A stretch of DNA of 64,000 nucleotides from an uncultured Myxococcales bacterium (GTDB taxonomy: Bacteria > Myxococcota_A > Polyangia > Polyangiales > Polyangiaceae), in contig CALMUT010000028.1 in assembly GCA_937872925.1 (NCBI GenBank), positions 1 through 64,000 of the forward strand, in the 5' to 3' direction. This document shows, in pieces, positions 8,037 to 15,864 of the stretch (within the stretch, counting starts at the first letter, position 1; each line of letters begins with the position of its first letter). Made by a program: the position numbers and the translations under genes. Under the pieces are notes generated by a model. It was not told the origin of the DNA. It searched no databases and was given only the letters and a program-made list of their open reading frames with translations.

Positions 8037-9920
8037 TTAGGGGACTACGAAGCGCGCGAGGAACGCGTCGTCCTTGCCGCCGGCGTACTTCGATTGGAAC
8101 GCGCCGGGCGTGGTCGGAAGTGGGTTGGAGGCGGTTTGCCCGATTGACACGATGTTCCCCGCGGCGTCGACCCAAAGCGATCGCCCTTCGTCGTCGCCGC
8201 TGCCGCCCAAGTAGGTCAGGTACTGTACGGTCGCCAGGTTTGGCGACATGCGCGTCGCCCAGGCGTCGGCAACTCCGCCGTATTTGGACTGGTAGGCAGT
8301 CGCGGTTACAGGCAGGTTGGACGAGCCTGTGGTGCCACCCGCGAGGATGTTGCCGGCAGCGTCAATGGCGACACCCTGCACGCCGTCGCCCGAGCTGCCT
8401 CCCACATAGGTGGATGCGAGGAGCGTGGATCCGTTGCTCGAAATCTTCGCAAGGAATCCGTCAGAGGGCCCGCTCCTGGTCTTTCGATGCGCGGACGGCG
8501 TCGTGGGTAGATCCGTTGACGTGGTCACTGCTCCAATCACAGCGTTGCCCTGCGCGTCGATCGCAAGCGTGTGCGTCTCCGCGTTTTCGTCCTGGCTGCC
8601 TCCGAAGTAGGTGCAAAAAATCAGGCTCTTGCCGTTTGCCGCAAACTTCGCCAGGAAGTACTCGCGACCGCCTTTGCGGGTCTTCTGGTAGGCCGATGCC
8701 GTGACGGGCATGTTGTTGGAGTCGGTGTTGGAGCCGTAATAGAGCTGGCCGCTGGCGTCGACTTTGACGCTGGCCGGCCCTTCATTGCCGGAGCCGCCCA
8801 GGTAACTGCCGTAGATCACCTGTTTGCCGTCGTTCGAGACTTTGACCGCTGCGTTGTCGAGCCCGCCGTTGTGTGTGGTGTCGAACGCTCCCGCGGTGAT
8901 GTGCGGGAAGCCGGGGCTGACCGAGGTCATGCCGGCGTAGGCGTTGCCTTGAGCATCGATGGCGATGTCGCGTAGAAATTCGCCTCCCGTGCCGCCCAGG
9001 TACGTGGACCACAGCAGCTTCTTGCCATCGCTCGAGAGTTTGGCGATGAATCCGTCCTGGGTTCCGTACAGATTGTTCGGGGAGGCGTCGCCCGCGAAGT
9101 TGGGTTGCACCACGCCCGGCGTCGTCGGAAACCCAGCTCCGGCGCGACCGCCAATGTAAATGTCGCCAGCAGCATCGGTTTCCACGCCATACGCGCGGTC
9201 GTAGTTGGGGCCGCCTACGAAAGTCGCCCACAGCAGTTTGCCGTTCTTGTCGAACTTGGCAACAAACGCATCCATTGGGCCACCGCTGCCGAGGGACGTG
9301 CCACCGGTCGCGAACGTCGTGTCGTAGCTTCCCGCAGTGACCGGAAAGTTGGGCGACTGCGTTCCTCCCACCACGATGATGTTGCCTTGGGTGTCGACCG
9401 CGACGTCGCGCGCTTGTTCAAAGTTGTTGCCGCCCAGATACGTCACGAAGTTGTTGAGCCCGGAAGAACCTCCGGTACCACCCGTTGCGCCAGTGCCCCC
9501 GGTACTACCCGTTGCGCCAGTGCCACCCGTTGCGCCAGTGCCACCCGTTGCGCCAGTGCCACCCGTTGCGCCAGTGCCCGCCGTCGCGCCAGTTCCCCCG
9601 GCGCCGCCCCCTGAAAGCAGGTGGCGGCCCCCCCCCGGGGCGCCCCCCCCCCCCCCCGCCGTCCCGCCCCCCCCGCCGAACCCGCCCCCCCCCCCCAGGC
9701 CCCCCCCCCCGCCGAAGCCGGCACCGCCCGCCGTTCCGGCACCTCCGCCGAAGCCGGCACTTCCTCCGAATCCGATGCTGCCGCCTGTGGAGCTGGACCC
9801 AGTTCCCGCGCTGCCCCCGCCCGCGCCCCCAGTTGCGGGATCCTTCGAATCGGACTCGCCGCTACACGCGGCGGAACTCGCCAACACCAAGAGGACAAAC
9901 AGATGACGTGCGGTTTGCAT
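8037..9920 (-). CDS. Lipoprotein with seven SBBP (beta-propeller) repeats
   Basis: The ATG at 9920 starts a signal peptide ending in SSAAC. A very long Gly-rich linker of about 140 residues follows, then seven repeats of about 55-65 residues, each built as 'xxTYLGGxxxDxxxxVAVDxxGNIxxxGxTxSxxFPxTxxAxQ'. Seven copies were counted: starting near FVTYLGG, LWATFVGG, LWSTYLGG, IYGSYLGG, IFCTYFGG, LASTYVGG and QYLTYLGG. This is the SBBP family pattern, and seven blades fit a closed propeller. It likely acts as a surface binding scaffold; no enzyme motif was seen. The linker is encoded by long C-tracts and an 18-bp repeat array, so its length is probably unstable. Confidence 0.88.
   Translation of the reverse strand: MQTARHLFVLLVLASSAACSGESDSKDPATGGAGGGSAGTGSSSTGGSIGFGGSAGFGGGAGTAGGAGFGGGGGLGGGGGFGGGGGTAGGGGGAPGGGRHLLSGGGAGGTGATAGTGATGGTGATGGTGATGGTGATGSTGGTGATGGTGGSSGLNNFVTYLGGNNFEQARDVAVDTQGNIIVVGGTQSPNFPVTAGSYDTTFATGGTSLGSGGPMDAFVAKFDKNGKLLWATFVGGPNYDRAYGVETDAAGDIYIGGRAGAGFPTTPGVVQPNFAGDASPNNLYGTQDGFIAKLSSDGKKLLWSTYLGGTGGEFLRDIAIDAQGNAYAGMTSVSPGFPHITAGAFDTTHNGGLDNAAVKVSNDGKQVIYGSYLGGSGNEGPASVKVDASGQLYYGSNTDSNNMPVTASAYQKTRKGGREYFLAKFAANGKSLIFCTYFGGSQDENAETHTLAIDAQGNAVIGAVTTSTDLPTTPSAHRKTRSGPSDGFLAKISSNGSTLLASTYVGGSSGDGVQGVAIDAAGNILAGGTTGSSNLPVTATAYQSKYGGVADAWATRMSPNLATVQYLTYLGGSGDDEGRSLWVDAAGNIVSIGQTASNPLPTTPGAFQSKYAGGKDDAFLARFVVP
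9484..9582. repeat. 18-bp tandem repeat in the linker of the SBBP lipoprotein
   Basis: Copies of CCGTTGCGCCAGTGCC begin at 9484, 9511, 9529, 9547 and 9565, the last four exactly 18 bp apart. On the coding strand they encode GTGATG hexapeptides, so changes in copy number keep the frame. Confidence 0.85.
9628..9710. repeat. Cluster of five poly-C tracts inside a coding region
   Basis: Runs of 9, 15, 8, 12 and 11 C residues start at 9628, 9643, 9667, 9685 and 9700. They encode poly-Gly on the minus strand, and the reading frame is currently intact across them. They could be slippage-prone phase-variation tracts or homopolymer base-calling errors. Confidence 0.8.
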
Positions 9921-10092
9921 GGGGTCGACTCTGACAGCTGCGGTTCGAACACGCACTTACACTTGATGCGCGCATGGGCTGTGTTGCTAGTGTTCCTTGG
10001 TGTCGATGGCCAAGCGGGTTGCCCCGCTCCGGTTTGAGGATGTCGCGTTCCATCGCGAAGCGTCGCCGCGCCTCAGCACACGGCCGTGGCGG

Positions 10093-10752
10093 TCAGAGCG
10101 TGCCTGTCAGCACGAATGACACCATGTGCGCGTTTCCTGCATAGTCGTCGCTTTCCACGCGAGGGGCCCAATCGAACCGAATCCCAGCCCCTAGCAGTTT
10201 ACCCGCGACGCGCGCCCCCGTCTGCTTCTCTCCGGTCCCCTGACGCACCTGGAGGATTCTAGAGTCCAGACCGAGAATCACAGAGAGTCCGGGACCCATC
10301 ATCAACGAGGCGTCGACCGAATCGTCCATGTATGCGAATGCCCAGCCCCCCGCGAGGCCGAAGTTCAGACCGAATTCCTCGAATGGATAGAGCTGCACGC
10401 CAACGCCGGTGAAGGCGTTCGTTCGCAAGAGTTGGAGCTTGTTCGTGGGCGTCTCCAACGTCGCTTGAGCGATGGAGAGGTCGCCATGAAAACCCACGGC
10501 CAGCCAACGTGCAGGTGCGTAGCCGATTCCCAGGGCTAGCGTAGGCCCGTCCGACTCCAGGGTCTGATCGATCGGCTCACTGTTGTGCTCGCGGCGAATG
10601 GTACCCGACCCCCAGCCCATCTCGCTCCGTAGCCAGAACCCCCGTTCGAGATTGGCCGACGAATGCGAGGGTGCGTCGGCGGACGCGGAACCGGAAGCCG
10701 AAAGAAGGCCTGCGAGGCAGGCGGAGCCCCAAGTCATCTTGCGTAGATCCAT
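10093..10752 (-). CDS. Outer-membrane beta-barrel-like protein
   Basis: The 219-residue product has a classical cleavable signal peptide ('LAGLLSASGSASA') and then alternating hydrophobic/polar strands rich in Gly and aromatic residues: 'GPTLALGIGYAPARWLAVGF', 'FTGVGVQLYPF', 'LNFGLAGGWAFAYMDD'. It ends in a strand 'AHMVSFVLTGTL', as expected of a small eight-stranded barrel. A second ATG five codons in is an alternative start. It resembles the OmpW/OmpA-barrel-like proteins common in myxobacteria, though no named family was matched. It is a single gene. Confidence 0.7.
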   Translation of the reverse strand: MDLRKMTWGSACLAGLLSASGSASADAPSHSSANLERGFWLRSEMGWGSGTIRREHNSEPIDQTLESDGPTLALGIGYAPARWLAVGFHGDLSIAQATLETPTNKLQLLRTNAFTGVGVQLYPFEEFGLNFGLAGGWAFAYMDDSVDASLMMGPGLSVILGLDSRILQVRQGTGEKQTGARVAGKLLGAGIRFDWAPRVESDDYAGNAHMVSFVLTGTL

Positions 10753-11220
10753 AGGCCATTCTACGGGTCGAGTTGCTCATGCTCCCCGGGATGAACGCGC
10801 AGCGGAACAAGGCCGTGGGTTGCCCGCAAGTCGCAGGTCGTTTTCCGCACTTCATGGCAACGCGCAGCGGAGTCCATCAAGCGCGCAAAGTCGGACGGCC
10901 ATCCCTCGGAGCGAGGGTGTTCGACGCGAGGGACGGGTCGCATCATTGCCGCTGCTTCTCCGTCTTGCTCCCAACTTTTGGAGCCTTCGGGAATCTCGGG
11001 GCGATTCAGCGCTGATAGCTGTGAGTTTCTGGGCCGTCCTGGCCCCCGGACTCCGCGAGTGCACGGTTTGTCGTTGGGTGCCCACGTGTCAGCGGAACAT
11101 CAGCGCGCGAATCGTGATTGCCTCTTGATTTCGTTGGTGTTTCACGCGCGCCCAGCGGAGTTGGTTGAACACGAGACTGGTGCAACGCTTAGACGGCTGC
11201 CCGCCAACAGGAGTTGTGTC
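10753..11220. other. Intergenic region, 468 bp, between divergent genes
   Basis: No plausible gene was seen on either strand. A clear ribosome binding site (AGGAG at 11209-11213) marks the start of the downstream VWA gene at GTG 11221. No sigma-54-type or other clear promoter was seen. Confidence 0.5.
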
Positions 11221-12375
11221 GTGAAGAGGCTCGAACAAAGACGTGAACCGATTCCTGGGAACTTTCCGGCGGGAGCGTTGCTTGCGCTTGCTGCGCTGCT
11301 CATCCCGGCCGCATGCTCTGCGGCCACGACGGATGACTCCGGCTTACGCAACGGCACGGCAGAAACGGGAGGAACCGGCGGTTCTGGTGGGTCCACCATC
11401 GATCCGAAACCTGGAGGAACCGGTGGTGTTCCGCCTGGCACTCAATGCGCGGGTGTCAGCGAGGAAGCCTCCAACGCGGTGCTGCCCGTAGACGTTGTTT
11501 GGACCATCGATACCTCGGGCAGCATGCTGCAGGAGACCAGTGCGGTGCGCCAGAACATGAATCAGTTCTCGGACCAAATCTCCAAGGCCGGAGTCGACGC
11601 GCGCATCATCTTGATCGCAGAGAAATTTGGCAAACCACCGATAGGTTTCGGTCCGGACTTGGGCATTTGTATCGATTCACCGCTTGGCTCTGGCAGCTGC
11701 CCCAACGACACGAACCTGCCCGGATTTGCCCACGTCTACCAGAAGGTCAGTAGTAGGAACTCGCTCGCCATCATCCTCTCCGAGTTTCCCAACTACAGGG
11801 ATGCGCTACGCCCCGGGTCACTCAAGATCTTCACGGTCGTGACCGACGACGATTCCGACTTGTCTGCGCAAGCATTCACCCAACAGGTTGAGCAGCTGGA
11901 CGCGGCGTACATCAAGCCCATGCTGTGGAAGCTGTACGGCATCTTCTGTTTCACTGATTGCCCCCAGGCGGCACGCCCCGGAACGGTCTATCAGCAACTC
12001 GTCACGCAGACCGGAGGCGTCGCTGGGGATTTGTGCAAGCAGGATTTCAAGCCGGTGTTCGACAGCCTAGCTCAGAGCATCGTGGCCGCGAGCAAGTTGT
12101 CCTGTGGATGGACCATTCCCGCGCCGCCCAGCGAACAGACCTTCAACAAAGGCGAGGTGAACGTGGTGTTCACACCGGGTACGGGACCGGCTGAAACATT
12201 TGGCAAAGTGGGCAGCGCGGCTGAGTGTGGGCCTGCGGGTGGCTGGTACTACGACGACGAGATCAACCCCGGGACCGTGCTGGTGTGCCCCACCACTTGC
12301 CAGAGCATTCAAGCCGACCCCCTAGGCAAGATCGAAGTGCAGTTCGGTTGCAGCACCGTCGTGATCCCCAAGTAG
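11221..12375 (+). CDS. VWA-domain lipoprotein (first of two paralogues)
   Basis: The GTG at 11221 is preceded by AGGAG with seven bases between, and starts a signal peptide with lipobox PAAC; longer upstream frames lack secretory character. A short Gly/Thr linker leads to a von Willebrand factor A domain: 'VVWTIDTSGSM' carries the DxSxS part of the metal-ion-dependent adhesion site, and 'KIFTVVTDDDSD' the later acidic loop. The last 100 residues form a Cys-containing domain with 'GGWYYDDEINPGTVLVCPTTC', shared with the paralogue at 13152. VWA domains mediate metal-dependent protein binding, so this is likely a surface-anchored binding protein. Six or more cysteines suggest disulfides. Confidence 0.88.
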   Translation: MKRLEQRREPIPGNFPAGALLALAALLIPAACSAATTDDSGLRNGTAETGGTGGSGGSTIDPKPGGTGGVPPGTQCAGVSEEASNAVLPVDVVWTIDTSGSMLQETSAVRQNMNQFSDQISKAGVDARIILIAEKFGKPPIGFGPDLGICIDSPLGSGSCPNDTNLPGFAHVYQKVSSRNSLAIILSEFPNYRDALRPGSLKIFTVVTDDDSDLSAQAFTQQVEQLDAAYIKPMLWKLYGIFCFTDCPQAARPGTVYQQLVTQTGGVAGDLCKQDFKPVFDSLAQSIVAASKLSCGWTIPAPPSEQTFNKGEVNVVFTPGTGPAETFGKVGSAAECGPAGGWYYDDEINPGTVLVCPTTCQSIQADPLGKIEVQFGCSTVVIPK

Positions 12376-12411
12376 GGGCCGTAAGAACGCGTGGGCTCGG
12401 ATTCGCACTGC

Positions 12412-12697
12412 TGGTGATCGGAACGGGCGCTAGCGGAACGGCCGGTAGTGGAACGGGCGCTTGGCCAGCTTGATCGCGTGCGTTTTTCCCGGCGGTGGTT
12501 CTCAACCCATCACCACTCTTATCTACGTCGAAGGTAATCGGCTCATCGGGGGGGGGGCGTACATCGTGTACTGCGTCAAGAGCATGCACGTGACGAACAA
12601 CGTGTTCGGCAACTACGTGTACGGCCCCGCCACCGGGAATTGTGGCATCTGGTCTGGCAACGTCTGGGAGAAGGACGGAAAGCCAGTGATTCACTGA
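12412..12697 (+). pseudogene. Remnant of a Gly-linker beta-helix lipoprotein gene
   Basis: Bases 12412-12473 read in one frame as 'IGTGASGTAGSGTGAW', a typical linker fragment, and bases 12461-12697 in another frame read as the C-terminal rungs of a parallel beta-helix ('LIYVEGNRLIGGGAYIVYC', 'MHVTNNVFGNYVYG', 'CGIWSGNVWEKDG'). There is no signal peptide, the frames do not agree, and a run of 10 G occurs inside. This looks like a beta-helix lipoprotein gene with most of its middle deleted. Confidence 0.5.
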
Positions 12698-12769
12698 GCC
12701 TGGGCGACCACGGATCCGATGCAGCGATAATTTCACTTCGGAGTCGAGCCGTACTCCGGGCGCTTCGTA

Positions 12770-12995
12770 TTAGTCGGGCGGAAAACAAACCCGCGTTGGA
12801 ACAGCGGAATCGCCCTTGTTGCGGCCGATGCCAAGTTGCCCCGCCGTGTTTTGCCCCCAACACCAAAGCGTGCGGTCTCCGCGAATTGCGCACCAGCACG
12901 CCCGGTTCCGCGTGTAGTTCAACAATGACCTGGGTCGCCGTCTTCTTGCCGCAGCCCAAGACGAGCAACGCAGTAGCCCCAGAGGGCCCGCGCAC
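12770..12995 (-). pseudogene. Internally deleted, frameshifted RCC1-repeat lipoprotein gene
   Basis: From GTG 12995 the minus strand encodes a signal peptide ending in LVLGC and then 'GKKTATQVIVELHAEPGVL', which matches the N-terminus of the intact RCC1 gene at 17433 ('GKQTATQVIVELHAEPGVL'). Directly after this, in a different frame, comes one terminal RCC1 blade ('RTLWCWGQNTAGQLGIG', then 'VPTRVCFPPD' and stop at 12770). About 1.5 kb of the parent's middle is therefore missing, and the two ends are out of frame. It is a clear decayed paralogue. Confidence 0.8.
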
Positions 12996-13151
12996 GGCGA
13001 TGATCTGTTCGGCAACTGCATTGCGCGCCAGTAACGAATTACTCCGCTGGGCGGAATCGCAACATTGCAGATCCACTTGGGTTCTTGGAGTGACGAGAAG
13101 CGGCGCTCCGCGCGGCCAACCTGCATCACTGTGTATGGCACAGTCACGATC

Positions 13152-14393
13152 ATGGTGACTCGAAATCTCACATGGCTACACGTGCTGCCGGCAGCGACGA
13201 TCGTCGCCGCTTGCAGCTCAACCACAGACGGCAGTGGTGTTGTCCCGAATGGAGGCACTGGGGCACAGGGCGCTTCAGGCAGTGCGGGCGCCGCTGGTTC
13301 CGGAGCGGGCGGTCCGATCAACCTCGGCGGAGCAGACGCTGGCACGGGTGCGAGCGGGGGCAGCCTCGGTGACGCTGCATGTGCTGCAAGCCAGTACGAT
13401 GGCGAGCACGTACCCCTCGACATGCACATCGTGTTCGACCGATCCGGTTCGATGAAGAACCAAACTGGTAGTGGCAAGTCGCTCTGGGACGCTACCGAAC
13501 AGGCCTTCCTGACCTTCATGAACGCGCCGCAATCCGTTGGCACGGGTGTGGGTCTGTTGCTGTTTCCACCGGTTTCCACCGCCACGAGCAGTTGTTTCGG
13601 GCACACAGGGCCGAACTGCCCTCCAGGCTGCGTCGATGTGTTCGGCTTCTGCGCTCCGGACGAGAATTTGCTGTGCTCCATCAGTGACTTCTCGCCGCCA
13701 TCGGTTCTCATCGAGCCACTGCCCGCGGTGCAGGCCAAGATTGCGTCTGCACTCAAAGCTACCTCGCCGGGGGGCGGCACGCCCACGCATCCCGCAATGG
13801 CAGCAGCGGCACAGTATGCCGCCAGTCATGCCTCGACGCACCCCGATCGGCAGGTCATCTTGGTGCTTGCGACAGACGGCAACCCCAACAACTGCAACAG
13901 CACGATCCAGAACGTCGCCAACGTTGCGGCTGCCGCCGCAGCGGGAAGCCCTTCCGTGAAGACGTTCGTCATCGGGATCAACAACTCGGGCGTCAACGTT
14001 GGCGGACTGCATCAGATCGCGAAGGCGGGAGGAACCAGCTCCGCACTGATTGTGAATCCTACGAATGCCGGCAAGGAGTTCCTCGCTGCAATCCAAGCAA
14101 TCCAAGGTCAGGCGCTCGGTTGTACGTTCAAGGTCCCGACGCCGCCGCCTGGGGAGACCTTCGATCCTTTGCGGGTGAACGTCGTACATACGCCCCAGGC
14201 TGGTGCGCCGGAGCTGATCTTCAACGTCGATGGCCCGGCGCTTTGCAACCCAACCCAGGGCGGTTGGTACTACGACGATCCTCAGAACCCCACCGAGATC
14301 TCGCTCTGCCCTGAGACTTGCAAGCACGTTGGTGGGTCGACAGGGAAGGTTCGCATCGAACTCGGCTGCGACACGGTCACCGTCCCTAGATGA
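13152..14393 (+). CDS. VWA-domain lipoprotein (second paralogue)
   Basis: ATG 13152 begins a signal peptide ending in IVAAC, a short Gly/Ala/Ser linker, and a VWA domain of about 220 residues. 'MHIVFDRSGSMKNQ' supplies the DxSxS metal site and 'VILVLATDGNPNNC' the conserved later strand and acidic loop. The C-terminal 95 residues ('GGWYYDDPQNPTEISLCPETC', 'IELGCDTV') match those of the 11221 gene, showing that the two arose by duplication. The insertion between the metal-site strand and the next helix carries several cysteines. It is probably a surface-anchored, metal-dependent binding protein. Debris of two other genes separates the paralogues. Confidence 0.88.
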   Translation: MVTRNLTWLHVLPAATIVAACSSTTDGSGVVPNGGTGAQGASGSAGAAGSGAGGPINLGGADAGTGASGGSLGDAACAASQYDGEHVPLDMHIVFDRSGSMKNQTGSGKSLWDATEQAFLTFMNAPQSVGTGVGLLLFPPVSTATSSCFGHTGPNCPPGCVDVFGFCAPDENLLCSISDFSPPSVLIEPLPAVQAKIASALKATSPGGGTPTHPAMAAAAQYAASHASTHPDRQVILVLATDGNPNNCNSTIQNVANVAAAAAAGSPSVKTFVIGINNSGVNVGGLHQIAKAGGTSSALIVNPTNAGKEFLAAIQAIQGQALGCTFKVPTPPPGETFDPLRVNVVHTPQAGAPELIFNVDGPALCNPTQGGWYYDDPQNPTEISLCPETCKHVGGSTGKVRIELGCDTVTVPR

Positions 14394-14451
14394 TGCGAGG
14401 GTGGCCCAGGTGGGCGCGGGCGAAGCTTGGGCGCGCCGTCTGCAGTGGCAC

Positions 14452-15744
14452 TCATTTCCGCGACACAATCACCGGTCCCCGGTCTGGGACGGCGGTGACG
14501 AGGGCAAAGGGTTTTCCGGAGTGCTGGACGATTTTCACGGCCACGGCGTTGCCGTTCTGCGATGCGGTTGCTCCCATCCACGTGGCATCCAGGCCGATCT
14601 TGACGGTCAGCGGAAAGTCGAAAGAGCTGTCGGGGAGCGTATCCTTTACCTCCACGACGACCTTGTCTGCGGACACATGGGGCACGCTGAGGGTGGCGCT
14701 TTCGCGCTCTCGACCGTACAGCACTGTCTCCCGGAATAGCCCGACCCACAGGTCGTTCTTGTGTGCAGCGATCCACTGGAAGCCAGCTAGAGCGTTGGTC
14801 TTGTCCTGCATCAAGTGGTAATGCACGCAATGCCAGGCTCGGAACGACTTGGCTTGCGCTGGATTCTTGACCACGATGTTCGGAAGCCCGGCCCAGTGAT
14901 CCGTCGCAAGATTCAGCTGCCCGCTGATGGAATTCACCATCATGTAGTCGGTGGCTCCGATCTTGTTGTTGTGCCCAATGCCGCTTCGCGCGCCGAGGTA
15001 GTATTTTGCGGCGACCTTGGGGTCGTTGGAAATCGGGTGGTTTCCGCCGGGATAAGCCAAGGTGACGGCCTTTACGTTCGGCAGGTTCTTCTCAATGTCC
15101 TGTTGGGAAAGCTTGTATTCGTCGTCGAGAGTCAAGCCGTCGTTGAGGTGGGACACCGTGTGCGATTGCACGTCGTGGCCAGCAGCTACCAAGCTGGCAA
15201 AACCCGGCCACGTGCCACCGAAGCTCGACGGAATATGGTTCGTGATCACGAACCAGGTCAGCTTCAAGCCGTAAGCTTGCGCCTGTTGGAGCCACCAGGT
15301 GTGATCCGGGGCCGTGTTGTCGTCGATGGTGATGGTCAGCGCAGCGATCGCGTCGTCGTGCCAGAGTGAAATGAGCGCGTCGCCGTGTGCAGCGGGCCAG
15401 GTGCGCGCCGCGGTGGGGTCGTCCACGAGAACCTTCCCCGTCGTGCCGCCTGCCCAGCCGCCGGTTCCTCCTCCTCCTCCTCCTCCGCTGCCAGCCGTGC
15501 CGCCGCTTCCGGGCGAACCCGCGCCGCCGCCACCGAAGCCAGCGAACCCAGCGTTTCCCGCGGCGCCTGCATGCCCGCTGGCGCCGGCCGCGTTGCCGCC
15601 GCCTGCCGCGCCGCCGGAGGCTCCGTTCCCTCCCGAGTTGCCCGCGCCGCCCGCGCCCGCACCCGCGTCATCCGAAGAGGAGCATGCGGTATTAGCGAGC
15701 ACGAAGGAAACGAGCAGGGCGGTGCGACGCGAACGGATACGCAT
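14452..15744 (-). CDS. Lipoprotein polysaccharide deacetylase (NodB/CE4-like)
   Basis: ATG 15744 starts a signal peptide with lipobox NTAC, then about 90 residues of Gly/Ala linker, then a NodB-homology domain. Family motifs are visible: 'ALTITIDDN' (the TFDD-type motif with the catalytic base Asp and a metal-ligand Asp), 'HDVQSHTVSH' (the H-S/T-H metal-binding motif) and 'LAYPGGNH' (the RxPY/G-type motif). CE4 enzymes remove N- or O-acetyl groups from chitin-like, peptidoglycan or capsular glycans using a divalent metal. A C-terminal beta-rich segment of about 90 residues may bind carbohydrate. As a Gly-linker lipoprotein it probably works at the cell surface. An alternative start lies 12 codons upstream. 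Confidence 0.88.
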   Translation of the reverse strand: MRIRSRRTALLVSFVLANTACSSSDDAGAGAGGAGNSGGNGASGGAAGGGNAAGASGHAGAAGNAGFAGFGGGGAGSPGSGGTAGSGGGGGGGTGGWAGGTTGKVLVDDPTAARTWPAAHGDALISLWHDDAIAALTITIDDNTAPDHTWWLQQAQAYGLKLTWFVITNHIPSSFGGTWPGFASLVAAGHDVQSHTVSHLNDGLTLDDEYKLSQQDIEKNLPNVKAVTLAYPGGNHPISNDPKVAAKYYLGARSGIGHNNKIGATDYMMVNSISGQLNLATDHWAGLPNIVVKNPAQAKSFRAWHCVHYHLMQDKTNALAGFQWIAAHKNDLWVGLFRETVLYGRERESATLSVPHVSADKVVVEVKDTLPDSSFDFPLTVKIGLDATWMGATASQNGNAVAVKIVQHSGKPFALVTAVPDRGPVIVSRK

Positions 15745-15864
15745 GTCCTCGGAGTACCGCGTGCCCCGCGCCTCCGCCATTACAGAGCCAGCGCGGATCC
15801 TGGCCACCGCCGCGCAGGAGCCACCCAAATGCCGGTGGCCCAGGAATTGAGCGTCGGCGGAGGA

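Noticed and set aside
12770-13786. Long minus-strand frame of 338 codons
   Set aside because: Most of it is antisense to the VWA gene at 13152; only the last part, an RCC1 remnant, has real similarity.
13275-14468. Minus-strand frame of 397 codons
   Set aside because: It is fully antisense to the second VWA lipoprotein gene, Arg/His-rich, without signal peptide or domain.
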